Of a stretch of 64,000 nucleotides of DNA, positions 27,425 through 40,652 are shown piece after piece (the stretch's first letter is position 1; each line of letters begins with the position of its first letter). Location: positions 10,583,093 through 10,647,092 of the forward strand of contig OZ026843.1 of assembly GCA_964023205.1 (NCBI GenBank). The letters are read 5' to 3'. A model generated the notes under the pieces. That model was given only the letters and a program-made list of their open reading frames with translations. It was not told the origin of the DNA and ran no database searches. Made by a program: the position numbers and the translations under genes. This DNA is from Lutraria lutraria. Lineage: Eukaryota; Mollusca; Bivalvia; Venerida; Mactridae.

Positions 27425-29261
27425 CTTTGCTGTGTTTTATAAATAGTTTCAAATAAATAATGTAATGTTTTCTCCGAAGGATTTTCCTGTCTACACGGAA
27501 TACTCGTGCAGCGTGGCTTTTATTACTTCAAGTAACCGATTTACCGCCAAAGAAAGCGGCGAGCAGAAAGTAGTCTGCAGACGAGTTGGTCATACATAAA
27601 TATCAAAACAAAATGCTTTATTTTGGCGATAGTTGACACTTTTTTGAAATGTTTAGTTGTCGTTAATTTATGAAAAATATCCAAAAGTTAATTTAATCTA
27701 TAAATTGGTGTACAATTGAAGGGACTATTTTATCACTTTTCATGGCGGAGTAATAAACATCTACGTCACATGTTTATTGTATCGGCTTTTGGTAGTCATT
27801 GGATATTCGGACAAGTTTAGACGCTATAGAAAATAATTTACACAAAGCGGGTAGATTAACAATTTCGCTTTCATAAAACTTGATTTACGCTTGAAAATCG
27901 GTAATACACAATTTAAGCTTCTCATGTAAATCGTGGGGTATTGTATTTTAGTGAATATTCTGTTCAAAACGTATTGTTATCGTGTTTGACTTTGGACTTA
28001 GGGTGTTAAAATCGTTCATTTACACTTGCAAACTATCGCTGAACTTTTATCTGTTTTAATTTTAATGTTTTATTGAATTAAACAGAACGTAATTGGCGGT
28101 TAAGTTGCGCTTTTATTGCGGAACTAATTACATTAGTATGATGAAGAAAATTCATACTCGCCAGTTTCCGGGGATATGGTAGTAGCTAGAGTGTTGATTT
28201 GGTCACCCTTCCAAAACATAATACATATGTAGCAAATGACTTTTCGAAGAAGACGCAAAAGTTGAGCCAACACGAGTAGTCACTTTCTTATCGAATTATA
28301 ACACATATGACTAGTTATATTTTAGATAAATTAATTTTACTCGCAATAATTGTATATTCGTATCAAGTATGTTTGTATGTAAATCCTTGTATGTATACGC
28401 TATGACGATGAGCTGTACGTTATGCTCAAGTCAGAATTATATTTTTTTTGTTTTGTTCTTAATTTTACTTATGCAAGAATTTTAGTACATTGTATTTCGG
28501 TTTCCAAAAACACAATTATTTTGCAAAAAATATATACTTCTGTATTACAACAATTAATTAACTTGAATTAAGCCATCTCCGGGTGGGTGCTAACTGATTA
28601 AGATATTTTTCGTGCATACGTGTATGTTCTATTTTGTTGAAACTTCATACAAATCAAAACTAATGCTGTCTTAAAAATGTACGAATTCAGTTCTATGCGA
28701 GAAATAGTATCAACATATGAGTATTATTATATGAAAGTACTGCATTTTTAATATCTTATTCAAATACTAGTATATTAACATGAATAATTACATTCAATGT
28801 CCGAGTGTCTATATTGGGCATAAAAAGAGGGACAGCGGTGGTTTAACTTGTAAAATGAATAATAATAAAATCTTTATTTCTTGAAGGTAACATATTAAGT
28901 AACACGAATTAGTTAAACATATTTTTTCACAAAAACACATTTGAAAGCTGCAAAACTTATAAACAATATGGCATTCAGTTGAAATACATGTAACTGAATA
29001 ACTGTAAAAGCACATCGAATCATCCACCTTAATATGCATTTTGTAATTTGATCAGTTAGTTTGAATCAGAGACGGGGACGGTCGAAAATAACTCTTAGAA
29101 TGTTTTTCCTATGTACGTTACGAAATAAATTACTAACTTCTGTTTAGATCAACATAATTTATCATTTTGTGGTACAGGGTTGAATTTATTGCTATTTTAC
29201 GTATTTTAATAATTAGTTTTAGTGTGCTCTTTCACACGCGCGCACCAGAATTTGGGAGGAA

Positions 29262-29336
29262 CGGTGGTGTAGGGGTACGTAGATGGTCGGACTCCTAACC
29301 CAGAGGTTGCGGGATCGAATCCTGTCAGTGGCGGAA
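29262..29336 (+). mobile_element. tRNA-like head, probably a second SINE family
   Basis: The sequence has an A-box-like 'tggtgtaggggt', 'actcctaacccag' resembling an anticodon arm and a B box GGATCGAATCC at 29312-29322. The acceptor ends do not pair well and unrelated sequence follows ('cggcgcgagtactagtcag'), so a SINE or tRNA pseudogene is more likely than a working tRNA. Confidence 0.5.
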
Positions 29337-31290
29337 TTTGATCGGAACCTTCACAATCCCTTTCTTTCGGCGCGAGTACTAGTCAGACGACACGCCGACA
29401 CACACGACGGCCGATTCACCTTTCCAGGACGGTATTCTAACTAGTACTAACTTACCTTTCCACATGGAACCGGCAACTTCTCTATATACAAAATATATAC
29501 TACGTGTGGAGGAATCTCGACCTAGGTGTCAAACTTTAATGGAATAGTATGACCTGTCGCGACCGTGAATCTGACCCGGATCGAACATTTTACAAGCTTC
29601 ATAAAAATTATTTTGTTTTAAAATACTAAAAAGCATTATAAAATAGTTTATAGATTTGGTTAAAATCGATTAAATTGGGAACAATGAAGTTTTCCAAGCT
29701 ATAAATAATTCATTGAAAATGTATATACACTTAATTGTAATCTTTTGTCAACCTGCTTTGTATAGATTTCCATTATAATCCTTGAAACACATTGTATAGA
29801 TATCAAACGCTGTAAATACATGGAATCTTATTTATTATTTTTATAGATTGAAAATGATCTGTTTATACTTAAATAATGTACATTTTAGACAGAAATTGCT
29901 TCGTAAGCATTTTATAGGAACCCCGACTTACTGACTTGAAAATTGAAATACGGTAATAAAATATTGGTAATTCCCTAAATTTGGGGATTTTACCCTTTTC
30001 TTATTTTTGTTGTTGTTTTGATTTTTGTTTATAAGTACGTTCAACCTAAACCAATAGATTTTCGTCAATAACACCATTTTTGACACTTATTACAATTCTT
30101 TAAAAATCAGAACTTGAAGTCACTGTAATTTTAATTAAAGTGTTTTGGGGGTAAAGTTTGTCAATGGAATACTTGATGGATGCCCATTGTTGACACATAA
30201 CTGAAAATATCAGTACTTGAAAAACAAATATTTAAAGAATGAACTTCACTTTGGGTTAGTCATATCTAGATTTGATCAATAGGCCTACATATTTGACTAT
30301 ATAAGTAAACATGATATGTTTATTTATATATTACACTGCTGCACTAAAAGTGTCTGGTACCGTATACGTCGATCGTTGTCATAACAGTAACTTTACTGTT
30401 TTCGAATAACATGATTATACCTATATCATTAAGATACATTTTTTAGATCTCAGTAAGTATCAGTTTGTCGATGTTTTCATCCAGGATAAGTTTATTGTCA
30501 GTGTTCGAGCGAGCCTCGTAAATGCTGCAATCCTTTTTTAAAAGTCTATATTAATAGATTTATATTTCATGAGATAATTCTGATTACTTCAATAAAAGAT
30601 TGGGTGTAAAATCGCATAACTTGAAAATACAGTACTGACCAGGCCACTTCTATGTCTGAAAACGAAATGCGCTTTAATTACTGCCCTAAAACCTTTTTTG
30701 TCTAAACAAAGTTATGGTGGGTGTCTGTTCAGTCTAAGGCCTAGAAAACAACATATTATAGCGCCAGCCACAGAGTGTCGAGGTGTGTTTTTCTCAGCAA
30801 AATAGCGACAGAAATTATTCATAAACACCTCGGCTCCAACACAAGTCACATTACAATTCTCAAGTGGTCAACACTTAAAACTTTCAGAAACTCGCATGTA
30901 CTCTTAAATACAGTTTAAGACAGGATAATCTTGTCTCAACTAAAACAAAGTACTTTTACTAATTCTGTTTCAAACCTCACTAAAGATATGCCGTCATTAC
31001 CATAAATATGACAAATATAATATACGTAGAGACCACTCCTGTTTGGTGTTGTATATATAAGATAAACATACATAAAGTAAAGTTTAAAGTAAGAGGTAAG
31101 CTTTATGATCAATATATAATTATGACAGGACAAATTTGATCAATACTATATTTAGAGTATTGTGCTGTGGTTTCCATACGACAGACTTATAAATATGTGT
31201 TCGTAATTTCGAACTTTCGCAAAGAAGTTTAAATAGCGTGTGAACATACTCGAAGCATTTTGATAAATCATTGTGCGACGAAATATAATG

Positions 31291-31398
31291 AACAGTCAAA
31301 CCTGTGAACAAAAGCCACCCTTGGGAAGGACATACTGTGATCTTTGTTGACAATTGGCCTTTATTCAGAGATGGCTTCTAACACAGGTCTTACTGTGT
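31291..31398. mobile_element. MITE-like element, TACAGTCAA family
   Basis: Left end ACAGTCAAACCTGTG, right end CACAGGTCTTACTGTGT. The interior 'aaaagccaccc' and 'attggcctttattcagagat' resembles the copy at 1464-1620. Confidence 0.6.
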
Positions 31399-32077
31399 AT
31401 AACTAAGCAAATTAATTGGTCAATATTTATAAATCGTGCACATATTTATGTCGTTGACGTAAAGTTATATTGCATTGACAAAACACATGTTATCTCTTCC
31501 ATTGATTATTTTGTAGTTGAGAAAGACTTTAAGACGAATAAAAAATGAAATGCTGATCTGAACATAGGTACCCGGTCCTTTCGCAAACCGTATATCTGGG
31601 TTAGGAAAGTTAGCCTGACTGATATAATTCCTACTCAGTAACAGCTAGTATCATTACGTTAGTGTTCACTGTAAAGATCAATTCCTCTCTATATATATAC
31701 GGTTCCATTCTTATTATGTAGCTACCATATTGTAGTGGCTTTATCGTGTTTCTGTGTGTACCCATAACACCATTTGTCAACCGTAGCTCCGTGCCTGAAC
31801 AAGAACCACGTTATACCTCCCAGCACAGTCACATTTGTATAAACACCTGATAACTTCCTCATTTGATGAATCAGGGTTAGGGAACGTTAATTAACGCAGT
31901 TAAATTGTTACAATGAAGTATATGACAATGCCTTGCCCGACCATTTTGCCAGTGGAACTGACTTGCATGGTCGACGAAGTAGGCTGGTACATGTTTTATG
32001 AATTTTATGTTCTATGTTGGTATTATAATCTTGTTCAACTGATGGGTGACTTATAGGCATAAAGATGATAATTTTCT

Positions 32078-32252
32078 TACAGTACAACATCTCCAGAGTG
32101 GCCCTGTCTTTAGCAACAACCTCTATTCAACAACAGCATGTTTTTGACACTAAATGATTGAACTATTAATTTAACCTCTCTAGAGCAACAACCCCTGAAC
32201 AACATAATGTTGCTACTCCCAAAGGGTGTTGCTTTGGAGAGGTTGCACTGTA
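32078..32252. mobile_element. MITE-like element, TACAGTA family, copy 4
   Basis: Begins TACAGTACAACATCTCCAGA and ends GGAGAGGTTGCACTGTA. It has the family's internal 'aacctctctagagcaacaac'. Confidence 0.75.
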
Positions 32253-32379
32253 CATGTATTAAGTTTATCAACTGTTCAATACTGTTCATATACTAGTACA
32301 TAATACACTAGTCACTGATATACTATAGTATACAATTAATCACTAATTTACTTACTTGTTTATTTGACGTTGTTTTTAT

Positions 32380-32600
32380 ACAATTAATGCAATTAGAAGA
32401 TGTTAAATTTACAAGCTTCCGGTCTTTTTGTTCAGCCAACCGATCTTACCTGATCGACACATCAGGATATTTATCTAATTGGCACAATTAGAAAATGTAA
32501 GATTTACAACCGTTTCTGGTTCTTTCAGTCAATAAATCTAACCTGGTATAATGGTATTTATAAAATTGGCACAATTAGTATATGTGAGTCTTACTGTTGT
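32380..32600. repeat. short tandem repeat, about 92-96 bp period
   Basis: The phrase 'acaattagaaaatgtaagat' (with variants 'gcaattagaagatgttaaat' and 'acaattagtatatgtgagtc') recurs near 32388, 32482 and 32572. The first two copies are followed by 'ttacaa' and a stretch rich in 'ccg/ggtt'. Confidence 0.6.
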
Positions 32601-34311
32601 AAATCTTTCATGTGAATCTCATTAAACACGGCTTTGTATTGTGGCCAATTTTTTAATGTATAACAATGTACATTTACACTAAATCTCATATTTTCAAAAC
32701 TGATCGGAATGTCTATGAAATATTCAACTAAAAACAAGCGGTGCACGCAAATTTGTCAGTTAAAAGACGACAGTTGAAAAATCATGTGGTTACTGAAATA
32801 TGTTCCATTATGACGATAAGCAAGTTAATGATTTTTAAATGATCGATTAGATATATGGTACGGACTAAAGTTGTCATTTTACTTAAACAAAGTCATGTAT
32901 ACATATCATATGGATAATACCCCGTATCTCATATCAGTGAAAAATCAATTGACAAATGATTTGGATGTTTGATTTGAGGAGAATTTCAAAATAGAAACGG
33001 ATAAATACAACACACCAACAGGAACATACGAAATATGAAACCAAACACTGTTCATACATTTAACTAATCAAATATTAATCTGAGAGGCGTATATTAAGTT
33101 TGAACATTTTTTAACTAGAACATTCAACCGTTATATACAGTCCAAGTTTTCTACATTACATTTGAATACACTGCTTCTATATATTCAAATAGTCTTGATA
33201 CAGTTGTATGAAGTTTTATTATATTGTACACATATGTTTTCATATATACTAGTCAGAATTGTGAAATTAACAGGTTTAGTGTAAGTATTGCCTATCTCAA
33301 TTTTGACAAAGGAGATATATAGACCCTTCATACACTGACCTTTATACAGTATTTGTTGCCGTTAATTTTGTTGTCTATGGATTGTAGTACAATGTATTGA
33401 CGTTTTGGCTTAATTCTGATTTCCTATTTGAACGATATTGTAAATAAAATATGTTTAATTAGCGATCCTTCATTATTGATGGTATTCATATGTATAATGG
33501 ATTTCCAGATATCGTAATAACTGATTTGAAAATCATGTCTATACACGATCTCTAATGCTTGACTCCGAAATCATCGACGGTATGACCAACTTATATCAAT
33601 AGCACCGTGGCATTCTAAAAGTTTGTACAAGTTGTGTATTTGCTTAAAATTCTACTGAAAACAAAATATAATGTTGCATTGTCTAATTACCTCCCAAGGC
33701 CATTGTATATTCTGGTAACAAAGAATCAGAGACTACTAAACAAAATAATTAATGGTTATATATGGAAGACAAGTAAATACTGTAATTCAAAACCCCTGTA
33801 AACGTGTCCTACATTAACGATGGCATTAATTTAATTTCTAACCAGCCATAATTCTTAATAATGACTTTTAAGCACGATATTTTGAAAACATGAAATTATG
33901 GTATTGTCAAAGTTTATGAATTTAGAAATTCGGAAAAAATAATAGAAAGTGGAAAACTCTACTCATGACGTAAGCATTGTTCTCAATGCAAAGAATTACT
34001 GCTTTCATTTAGAGGACAGTATTTTATATTTGGAGCTCACGAAATTCAGAACTATGAAAGAATAAAAGTTGGTCAATTTATATTCCTTTAAATTTTGCTT
34101 CACGGTCATTTATACAAATAAAGGGAGACAACTGTGTTTCCAGCTATGCAGTTATAATTATCTTCCTTTAAATGGAAACTCCCTAATGTTAAATTAAAAT
34201 ATTTCCCCTTTATCAGATGAGTTTAATTTGAAGTAATATAGATGCTATTTTGATATCAGTAGTTACACTACTGATCCTATTTTTGTGTCAATCCTCGAGC
34301 TTCTAACTATA

Positions 34312-34491
34312 TACAGTAAAACCTCTCCAGAGCGGCCCTTTGTAGAGCAACAACCTCTATAACAACACCTTCAAAATCTCCCTAAACTGGTATTTACTAT
34401 AAATTTAACCTCTGTAGAGCAACAACCTCTAAACAACAGTCAATATTTGCAGCTCCAACAGGGTGTTGCTCTACAGAGGTTGTACTGCATA
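34312..34491. mobile_element. MITE-like element, TACAGTA family, copy 5
   Basis: Begins TACAGTAAAACCTCTCCAGA and ends ACAGAGGTTGTACTGCATA, giving clear terminal inverted repeats. The middle carries the direct phrase 'gtagagcaacaacctct' twice. It is the best preserved of the five copies. Confidence 0.8.
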
Positions 34492-35536
34492 CATATAAGA
34501 GTCCATGTACCAGTAACGAAATTCTGAAGTATGAAATACAAGAGTGATGACCTAACTCCTAACCAGGTTGTAGGTCAAATCATTCTCCGGTTATTGGATG
34601 GAAGGTTTTTTTTGTGTTGAAGGTCATTATGACCTTTGACATACTGACCTCAAAATCTTTAGAGGTCATCTACATGTAATGACTATCCTCCATATTAGGT
34701 TCAAGGGTCGTAGACCAATACGTTCCACGACAGACAGACAAAACAATATACCCGCGTTTCTTTGAACAGCGGATATTAAGTGATCTGATAGATCATATTT
34801 AAAAAAACAGCGATACGTTAATTAGTAAAATAACTTATTTATTTCTTTTTATAATACCAGGGAGATTCCCTGAATGATAATACATGTAACAATAGTTCAT
34901 TCACATTATTACATAAACTTAACAACCATTTAACAACTTCAAGAACTTATGTATGTATATATAAGACCTTGACAACATTTAATAATTTTCTAGTAAACCA
35001 TTACAGGAACAAGAGCGGTCTGTAAGACAGCATGCTCAATGACTAACTTTTGTCTATAAGACAATACCAATATCTACATAGGATTAAAGAGTTAAAAGAG
35101 CTTTGTAACAGAGTAAAAGAAAAAAGAAATATTACCATATAATAATAGTTTCCCTTTTTTGTACCAATGTAGAAAGAAGTAGTATTTGTAATTTATTGGA
35201 TAGAAAATAGTTACATTGTAATTGTGGATCAGGCATATAATAAGGACCAAGAAAAACATTTGACTTGATCAAATAAGAACAAGGTAAGGTGTATAACAAT
35301 TGGTGGCCATTTAATGAAGATTCACAAATACAAAATTGGCAAGAGAGTATACTAAACTTTAAAACTGAGTGAGCCCTTATTACAAAAAATGACCTACTTT
35401 TAGTCAAACATTCAGAATATTTTCAGAATATGTCACAGGGTCATATTATGGATTGTCATCTTCTGACGTCAAATAAGACTATGTAATAAATAAATCATGT
35501 GAGGTATAATAATGAATTATCTTCTTAGTTTGAACC

Positions 35537-35578
35537 AAAGACCTATACTATACACACATGTGTAGTATAGGTCTTTGT
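35537..35578. repeat. hairpin AAAGACCTATAC / GTATAGGTCTTT, copy 1
   Basis: A short palindromic element with arms of about 18 bp around a tiny loop. The same outer arm occurs at 44250-44293, and a two-base variant at 38331-38357. Confidence 0.7.
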
Positions 35579-35918
35579 TTGAACTCTTGTTAATAATTCA
35601 TGCCCTTTTATATTTCACAACTGTACCTGTTCAGTATAATAATTTTCTTTATAAGCAAATTGTTCAATCAATTGCAGTGAAAAATGTCACACATCTGTAT
35701 ATCAAATAAGAAGTTAGTCCATTGTCAGACTAGGTAAAAATTTATCTCATGAACACTGACAATGTAACATTATAACAGAAAATTGTTGAGGCACATAACA
35801 TAATGCACCTTAATGCTCATAATGATGTAATCGGCACATTTTGTGAAAATCTTTGAGTTCTAAATACAACATATCATGACCAGATACAGTGATTTACTAC
35901 ATCCTCCATTTTTATATA

Positions 35919-38490
35919 TCATGGCTTTCCTCTTCTTTTTTCATTTTCTTCCCATCCTTTTTTCATTTCTTTTTTAAACGTATTAATAAATTCTCTCTGT
36001 TTAGGTTTAGTTTGATCCTTCTGTTGTGGTTTAGATCTATTTTCATTGCTAGTTCTTTCTTGTTCTTTTTTAAGTTGCACTTTTAATTCATTTTTAAATT
36101 TTTGTAGAAACCCTGTTTCACCTGAATGTGTTTGTTCAGATTTCATTTTCTCAAAAGCGTCCTGTCCTGAAAAAATAAACAAATAAACTCCAAAATGTTA
36201 CATTGCTACTGCAAGCAACATGGCATGGTTTGTTCTCTGTAATATTATAAGTATAGTAAACAAAAAAAAATACTTAAATGATACATTTTATTGAGCATTG
36301 AAGTTACGACTTCATTCGTTCGTTTCATTGGGTTTTACACCTCTATTTCAACAGTCAGAGTCATATGAGGCGGACAGTTCACCTAATCACCGTTCCCAGG
36401 AAGAACCAGTATTAGACTCATATCCTTCGTACATGTAAGCAACTGCCTACTTTCTCATATAAAGAGACATGCATACATGTGGTCGGTAGCTGGGTAGCTA
36501 CGAACCTCCAACAGTGAGAGGTTACAGTAATTTGAAGTCAGCGACCTTAACCATTCGACTACGGAGGCAGGTCCACAACTTCATTAAATGAAATTCTTGA
36601 TATGCAGAGCCAGGCTAAGACTAACTAAATATGTAAGATTTTTATATCAAGATAAATTTCTGCTACCATTAAAATGAAGATTTTAAGAATGACACTAATG
36701 GATATGGGTTCTATCTTTTCTGAATCTAACATTAATTTGGGACGGGCACATATCAGTAAATATGTTAAACAATCAACCCAGTATATTTAATCATAGTGCT
36801 GATGCTGTTTAAATGTAATAAATAACAGAATATCAATCAGATATACCTTTATATCTCGCTTCATTAAACCAATATACTGATTTCCTAGCAGCAGCTCTAA
36901 TAGGACCAGTTTCTGAAAGCTAAATGAATCAATACACATACAATATTTTTATCAATTAATGAATCATGATATCACTATTGTGTGATTTAAATCACACAAT
37001 AGAAATATAGCCAGATCAACAATCTAGGAAGATATATATCTTATCAACAAGTTTCTTATTTAGAAGGAATACCAGAACTTTAAAAGTAATTAGAGTTGGA
37101 CACCGTTAACAATGAAACGGTACTTTACGATACCAGTACCAACGAAATGATACAGGTATTCTAACGGTACTTATTGATACGATGCGATAATCCGATACTG
37201 ACACAATATTTTGCTAATAATTATTTATACAATGTAATTAAGATACAGCTAAATATCTTTGTATTTTGTTTAAACTGTTATCAGTTGCTGAAGTTTTGAT
37301 CAATTTAAAAAAGAATTTGTCTTTCCTACGCATGATGCACAGCCTGAAATACAATGATTTGTTTAGATTTGGATCTTTCCGAACCCCTAAATTAAGTATC
37401 AATTACGGTACCAGTACTTTTTTAGGTTACAGACTGGTACAAATTAAATGATACTCTGTACTGTACCTAGTACCGGTGTCCAAACCTATTTTATAAAAAT
37501 GATTTATTCAAACTATATTTTCTTTCAATTCGTATAGAAGTAAATGTCTTGTATCAATACTTATGTAAGAGGACCATGTTTATTCCTACTTCAACATTGA
37601 TAGAAAATATTTTCTATGTTTATTATAATTTATAAGAACTTGAAATATACACACCCGCTGAATCAACTGTGGGTTGTTTGTGAACATCCTGAAAAAGCAA
37701 AAATAGGATTGATTACCATTTGCAGTAGATAGCATTCAGTTTTGTTGAGATAATGACTTATAACTACATGTCTAACTTGTAAACTGCTTTCAATCTTTTG
37801 AATTTCCTATGATAGCTGGGGGCTGGGGGATTTTGTTCATTTTAACTCAAGTGCAGTTTTTTTCAAAGATCTATATAATGAGATAAGACACTTTTCATTT
37901 ACAAAGAAAGTTTCCTGCTGAAATCGCTCGACAGAATGTGATTTCATGAAAGCAGACAATTAACATGCCATTTTGCTGAAAACGCTTTTAGACTTGTAAA
38001 AATATATCAGTTAAAATCGAATTATAAGGTAACTTTAAACTTAAGATGCATATATTGCAATCTACACGCTATGGCAAAATCTTGCACACCTTATAGCTTC
38101 TGCCAGCTGGTAGTACCATACTGTATTTCATTATCATAGTGTTTAATCTCTGTACATAGGTCTTACTCTTAAGTAAAATTGCATCATCTGAAATTGTTGA
38201 CTACTAACTTGACTAATTATCTGACAATATCATTTTGTTCAAATTCATAATTAAAAAAGATATCTGCTCAAAACTTCTGTCATCCTAACTTAAATATCAT
38301 ACTGATATTTTATAACACAACTTCACTAGACCAAGGACTTATGTATATAAGTCCTTGACTAGACATAGTTTGGATCTTTTTGTCCGAAGGGTATTTATCC
38401 AAAAACTATTCAACTTATGATAAATGGTCGTACTTAGCTGTCGTGACACAAACAACGAGTAAATTACCTGAGGAAATGTCGCCACGGCAT
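35919..38490 (-). CDS. NCBP2AS2-like small protein
   Basis: Four exons on the minus strand: 38468-38490, 37655-37688, 36847-36919 and 35919-36166, joined in phase through GT-AG introns to give 125 residues. The N-terminal half (MPWRHFLRMFTNNPQLIQRL, then SETGPIRAAARK and YKGQDAFEKM) parallels human NCBP2AS2 (PQLVERLSES.PIRRAAQ and RGQDAARRL). The C-terminal half is lysine/glutamate-rich and ends INTFKKEMKKGWEENEKRRG, resembling the human DAFTQELRRG. The human protein is 99 residues and poorly understood; in vertebrates it lies opposite NCBP2, but no NCBP2 exon is visible here. The 23-base first exon is too short for ordinary gene finders. The homology is my recognition by eye and was not searched. 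Confidence 0.8.
36308..36570 (-). mobile_element. tRNA-derived SINE, complete copy (NCBP2AS2-like intron)
   Basis: On the minus strand it reads 'cctccgtagtcgaatggtta' (A box) and later 'gaggttcgtagctac' (B-box region), then the shared body 'gcctcatatgactctgactg'. It lies in the intron before the last exon, in the same orientation as the gene. Confidence 0.75.
38331..38357. repeat. hairpin CAAGGACTTAT / ATAAGTCCTTG
   Basis: Perfect short inverted repeat around 'gtat', flanked by 'ctagac' and 'gactag'. It differs from the AAAGACCTAT hairpins at two positions, changed in both arms. Confidence 0.65.
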
Positions 38491-38773
38491 TTTTCTGTCA
38501 AATAAAAGAAATACTTTAATAGTTTATTCAAACAGAATGAAATAGAATTAAATAAAAGCTACGCTGTCTTTTGAGATCTTGTTGTTATTGTATGTCGAAT
38601 ACGCTAGCGAATGATCACATTGTGCTGTTGTCATCTCGGTGCGAGGGCGACGTAACTATATCAAAAAAATAATATGTAAACAAAAGGGGCCAAGATATTG
38701 TTTACTCATTAAAACATTGTTTTGAACCTGTGGCATGAGGTCTGCTGATATCAAGGTTTTCCCGTGATTACAT

Positions 38774-39000
38774 AGTTCCCACATCTACAATATTTACCTC
38801 CCTTGGCGGCCATCTTAGTTGGCAAATTCAACAAGCATTGGTAGAAGATATATTTATATTTTGATAATTCTAAATATAGGATAGTTATATGTGACAACAT
38901 TTTCTTAAACCTTATATGCCTATGACCGTAACAACTTCATGATTGAGTTATCTTTTATAAAATGAGTTGTTTAATTACCAATATTCTGATTTTTTTCTAT
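38774..39000. mobile_element. MITE with YY1-like terminal repeats, truncated copy
   Basis: Left terminal repeat 'cttggcggccatcttagttg' and the interior up to 'ctgatttttttct' match the complete element that follows directly at 39007. The right terminal repeat is missing, so the two form a one-and-a-half-unit tandem. It starts about 280 bp upstream of the NCBP2AS2-like start codon. Confidence 0.75.
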
Positions 39001-39006
39001 ACATAT

Positions 39007-39315
39007 AGTTCCCACAACTACAATATTTACCTCCCTTGGTGGCCATCTTTGTTGGCAAATTCAACAAGCATTGATAGAAGATATTTATGTTTTTGTTTTG
39101 ATAATTCTTAATACAAGATATTTATATGTGACAACTACATTTTCTTAAACCTGATGTGCTTATGGCCTTAACAACTCCATTATTAAGTTATCTTTTATAA
39201 ATTGAGTTGTTTAATAAGTTAATAACCAATTTTCTTATTTTTTCTATTAAGCATATAAGAAATTTGCCAACTAAGATGGCTGCCAAGGGAGGTAAATATT
39301 GTAGATATGAGAACT
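39007..39315. mobile_element. MITE with YY1-like terminal repeats, complete copy
   Basis: About 55-bp terminal inverted repeats: left 'caatatttacctcccttggt' plus 'ggccatctttgttggcaaat', right 'atttgccaactaagatggct' plus 'gccaagggaggtaaatattg'. The interior is AT-rich and non-coding. A third copy, with its interior inverted relative to this one, is at 46459-46727. Confidence 0.85.
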
Positions 39316-40652
39316 ATGTATTAAGCGCATAAGACAAACATTCCGACAAGGTTTGGTGAAGATCCAATCAAAACCATGACATCTGCAGTGTAAATTTTTA
39401 ACAAGGTTTTCCTAAGACTTTACCTATTCAGTTAGGGGCAGGTAATCCACAGACTGTGTAGGTCAGTACAAACAAATTGGGTTTGGGTGACTCTATGGTT
39501 AGGGTTAGGATTCTTTGTTCAACCGGAGTCACTTAAAAAATGTCCATAAGTGGATTTAAGTGGCTTAAATCGAGTTTATGTGGCTAAATTTTAACATGGG
39601 AAAGCCACTTAAGTATCCTATCGTTAGTATGTGCTGGCTTTTTTGGCCAAATAATTTTTGAAGGTTTTCCCAATTTAAGCAATGTAGAATTCATATGTCC
39701 CCCATGGTGGAGGGCAATTTTTGTTTGAATACACCATGTAGAGCACCACATGACAATGCCACACACACCAAATAACAAACCTTCAGTCCATATCTGATAT
39801 TGACCAAAAAAGATTTGTCATGGTTTTCCTACATAATCTATGTAAACAAGTTGCCAATTTCAACCAGGAGCCTAAATTAAATATTCTTGGTTTGGACCAC
39901 ATGACAATTCAACACACTAAATACCTTAGTTTAATATAAGACTAAAAAATTTTTTAGCAGTTCCCTCTGTAAGTCAATATATCAAGTAAACCCCCAAGCT
40001 TAAGGTCTTCAGCGTACCCGTTTTATACTGTGTAGGGCATCAAGTGAATTTTGGTCCCAAAAATATAGGAAAAACTCTGAAATAAAGGATTTTTTCACGG
40101 AAATGTAGGAAAAGACAGGACAAATAAAAACATTAACTATTATACTTCTGCCTCCTCCTCCACTTACAACACACTTCCCTTTTATAAACAAATTAAATGG
40201 AATTATAATATTAATTACTTAAACAAATAAATATATATATAAGTCTGACCGGAATACATGGCTGACAATGCTCACACAAAATGACAAAGGCACTAAGTGC
40301 TGTTCTGTATCCATTCATATACAAATGACAAACAGAGTAAACTTCCTTTTGAGGCAAAGTACAAATTATACTTCTGAGCTATTTGTAATAGCCTGAATAC
40401 ACTCATAAGCACCCAATGGGAGGAAACATTACTTAGAATTCAGTTATCTCAGACTATTCTGCATACCATTATGTTTCATTTACCCAACAATACAACTAAA
40501 CAAATGATAGATTCACAATACTGTATTAGTGAAGATAATAACGTGAAAAATAACAATTATAGATTTAAAATGTCAGATGAACTTGCTGCAATGAAAAAAA
40601 ATGTCAGTTAAATCTTTGATGAACTTGAACACATACAAAAATTTCATAAAGT
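39316..40652. other. region between the NCBP2AS2-like gene and RBM7
   Basis: No independent gene is supported. The part next to 40653 should be RBM7 3' UTR. Short open frames at 39584 and 40009 lack recognisable motifs. Confidence 0.4.

Larger units (their letters stand above)
27425..35918. other. 8.5-kb region without recognisable genes
   Basis: The first few hundred bases should hold the beta-tubulin promoter; a 'taataaaagcc' (TATA-like, minus strand) sits about 85 bases upstream of the ATG. Beyond that I find only transposon relics (29262, 31291, 32078, 34312), a short tandem repeat (32380-32600) and a hairpin (35537-35578). Open frames here are short and lack coding character. The part nearest 35919 is probably 3' UTR of the NCBP2AS2-like gene. 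Confidence 0.5.

Noticed and set aside
29262..29336. Functional tRNA gene
   Set aside because: A and B boxes are present but the acceptor stem does not pair and SINE-like sequence follows.
39270..39330. Conserved start codon 'aagATGGCTGCCAAGGGAGG' as a gene start
   Set aside because: It lies in the terminal inverted repeat of a MITE; the frame closes after about 16 codons and the same bases recur in other copies.
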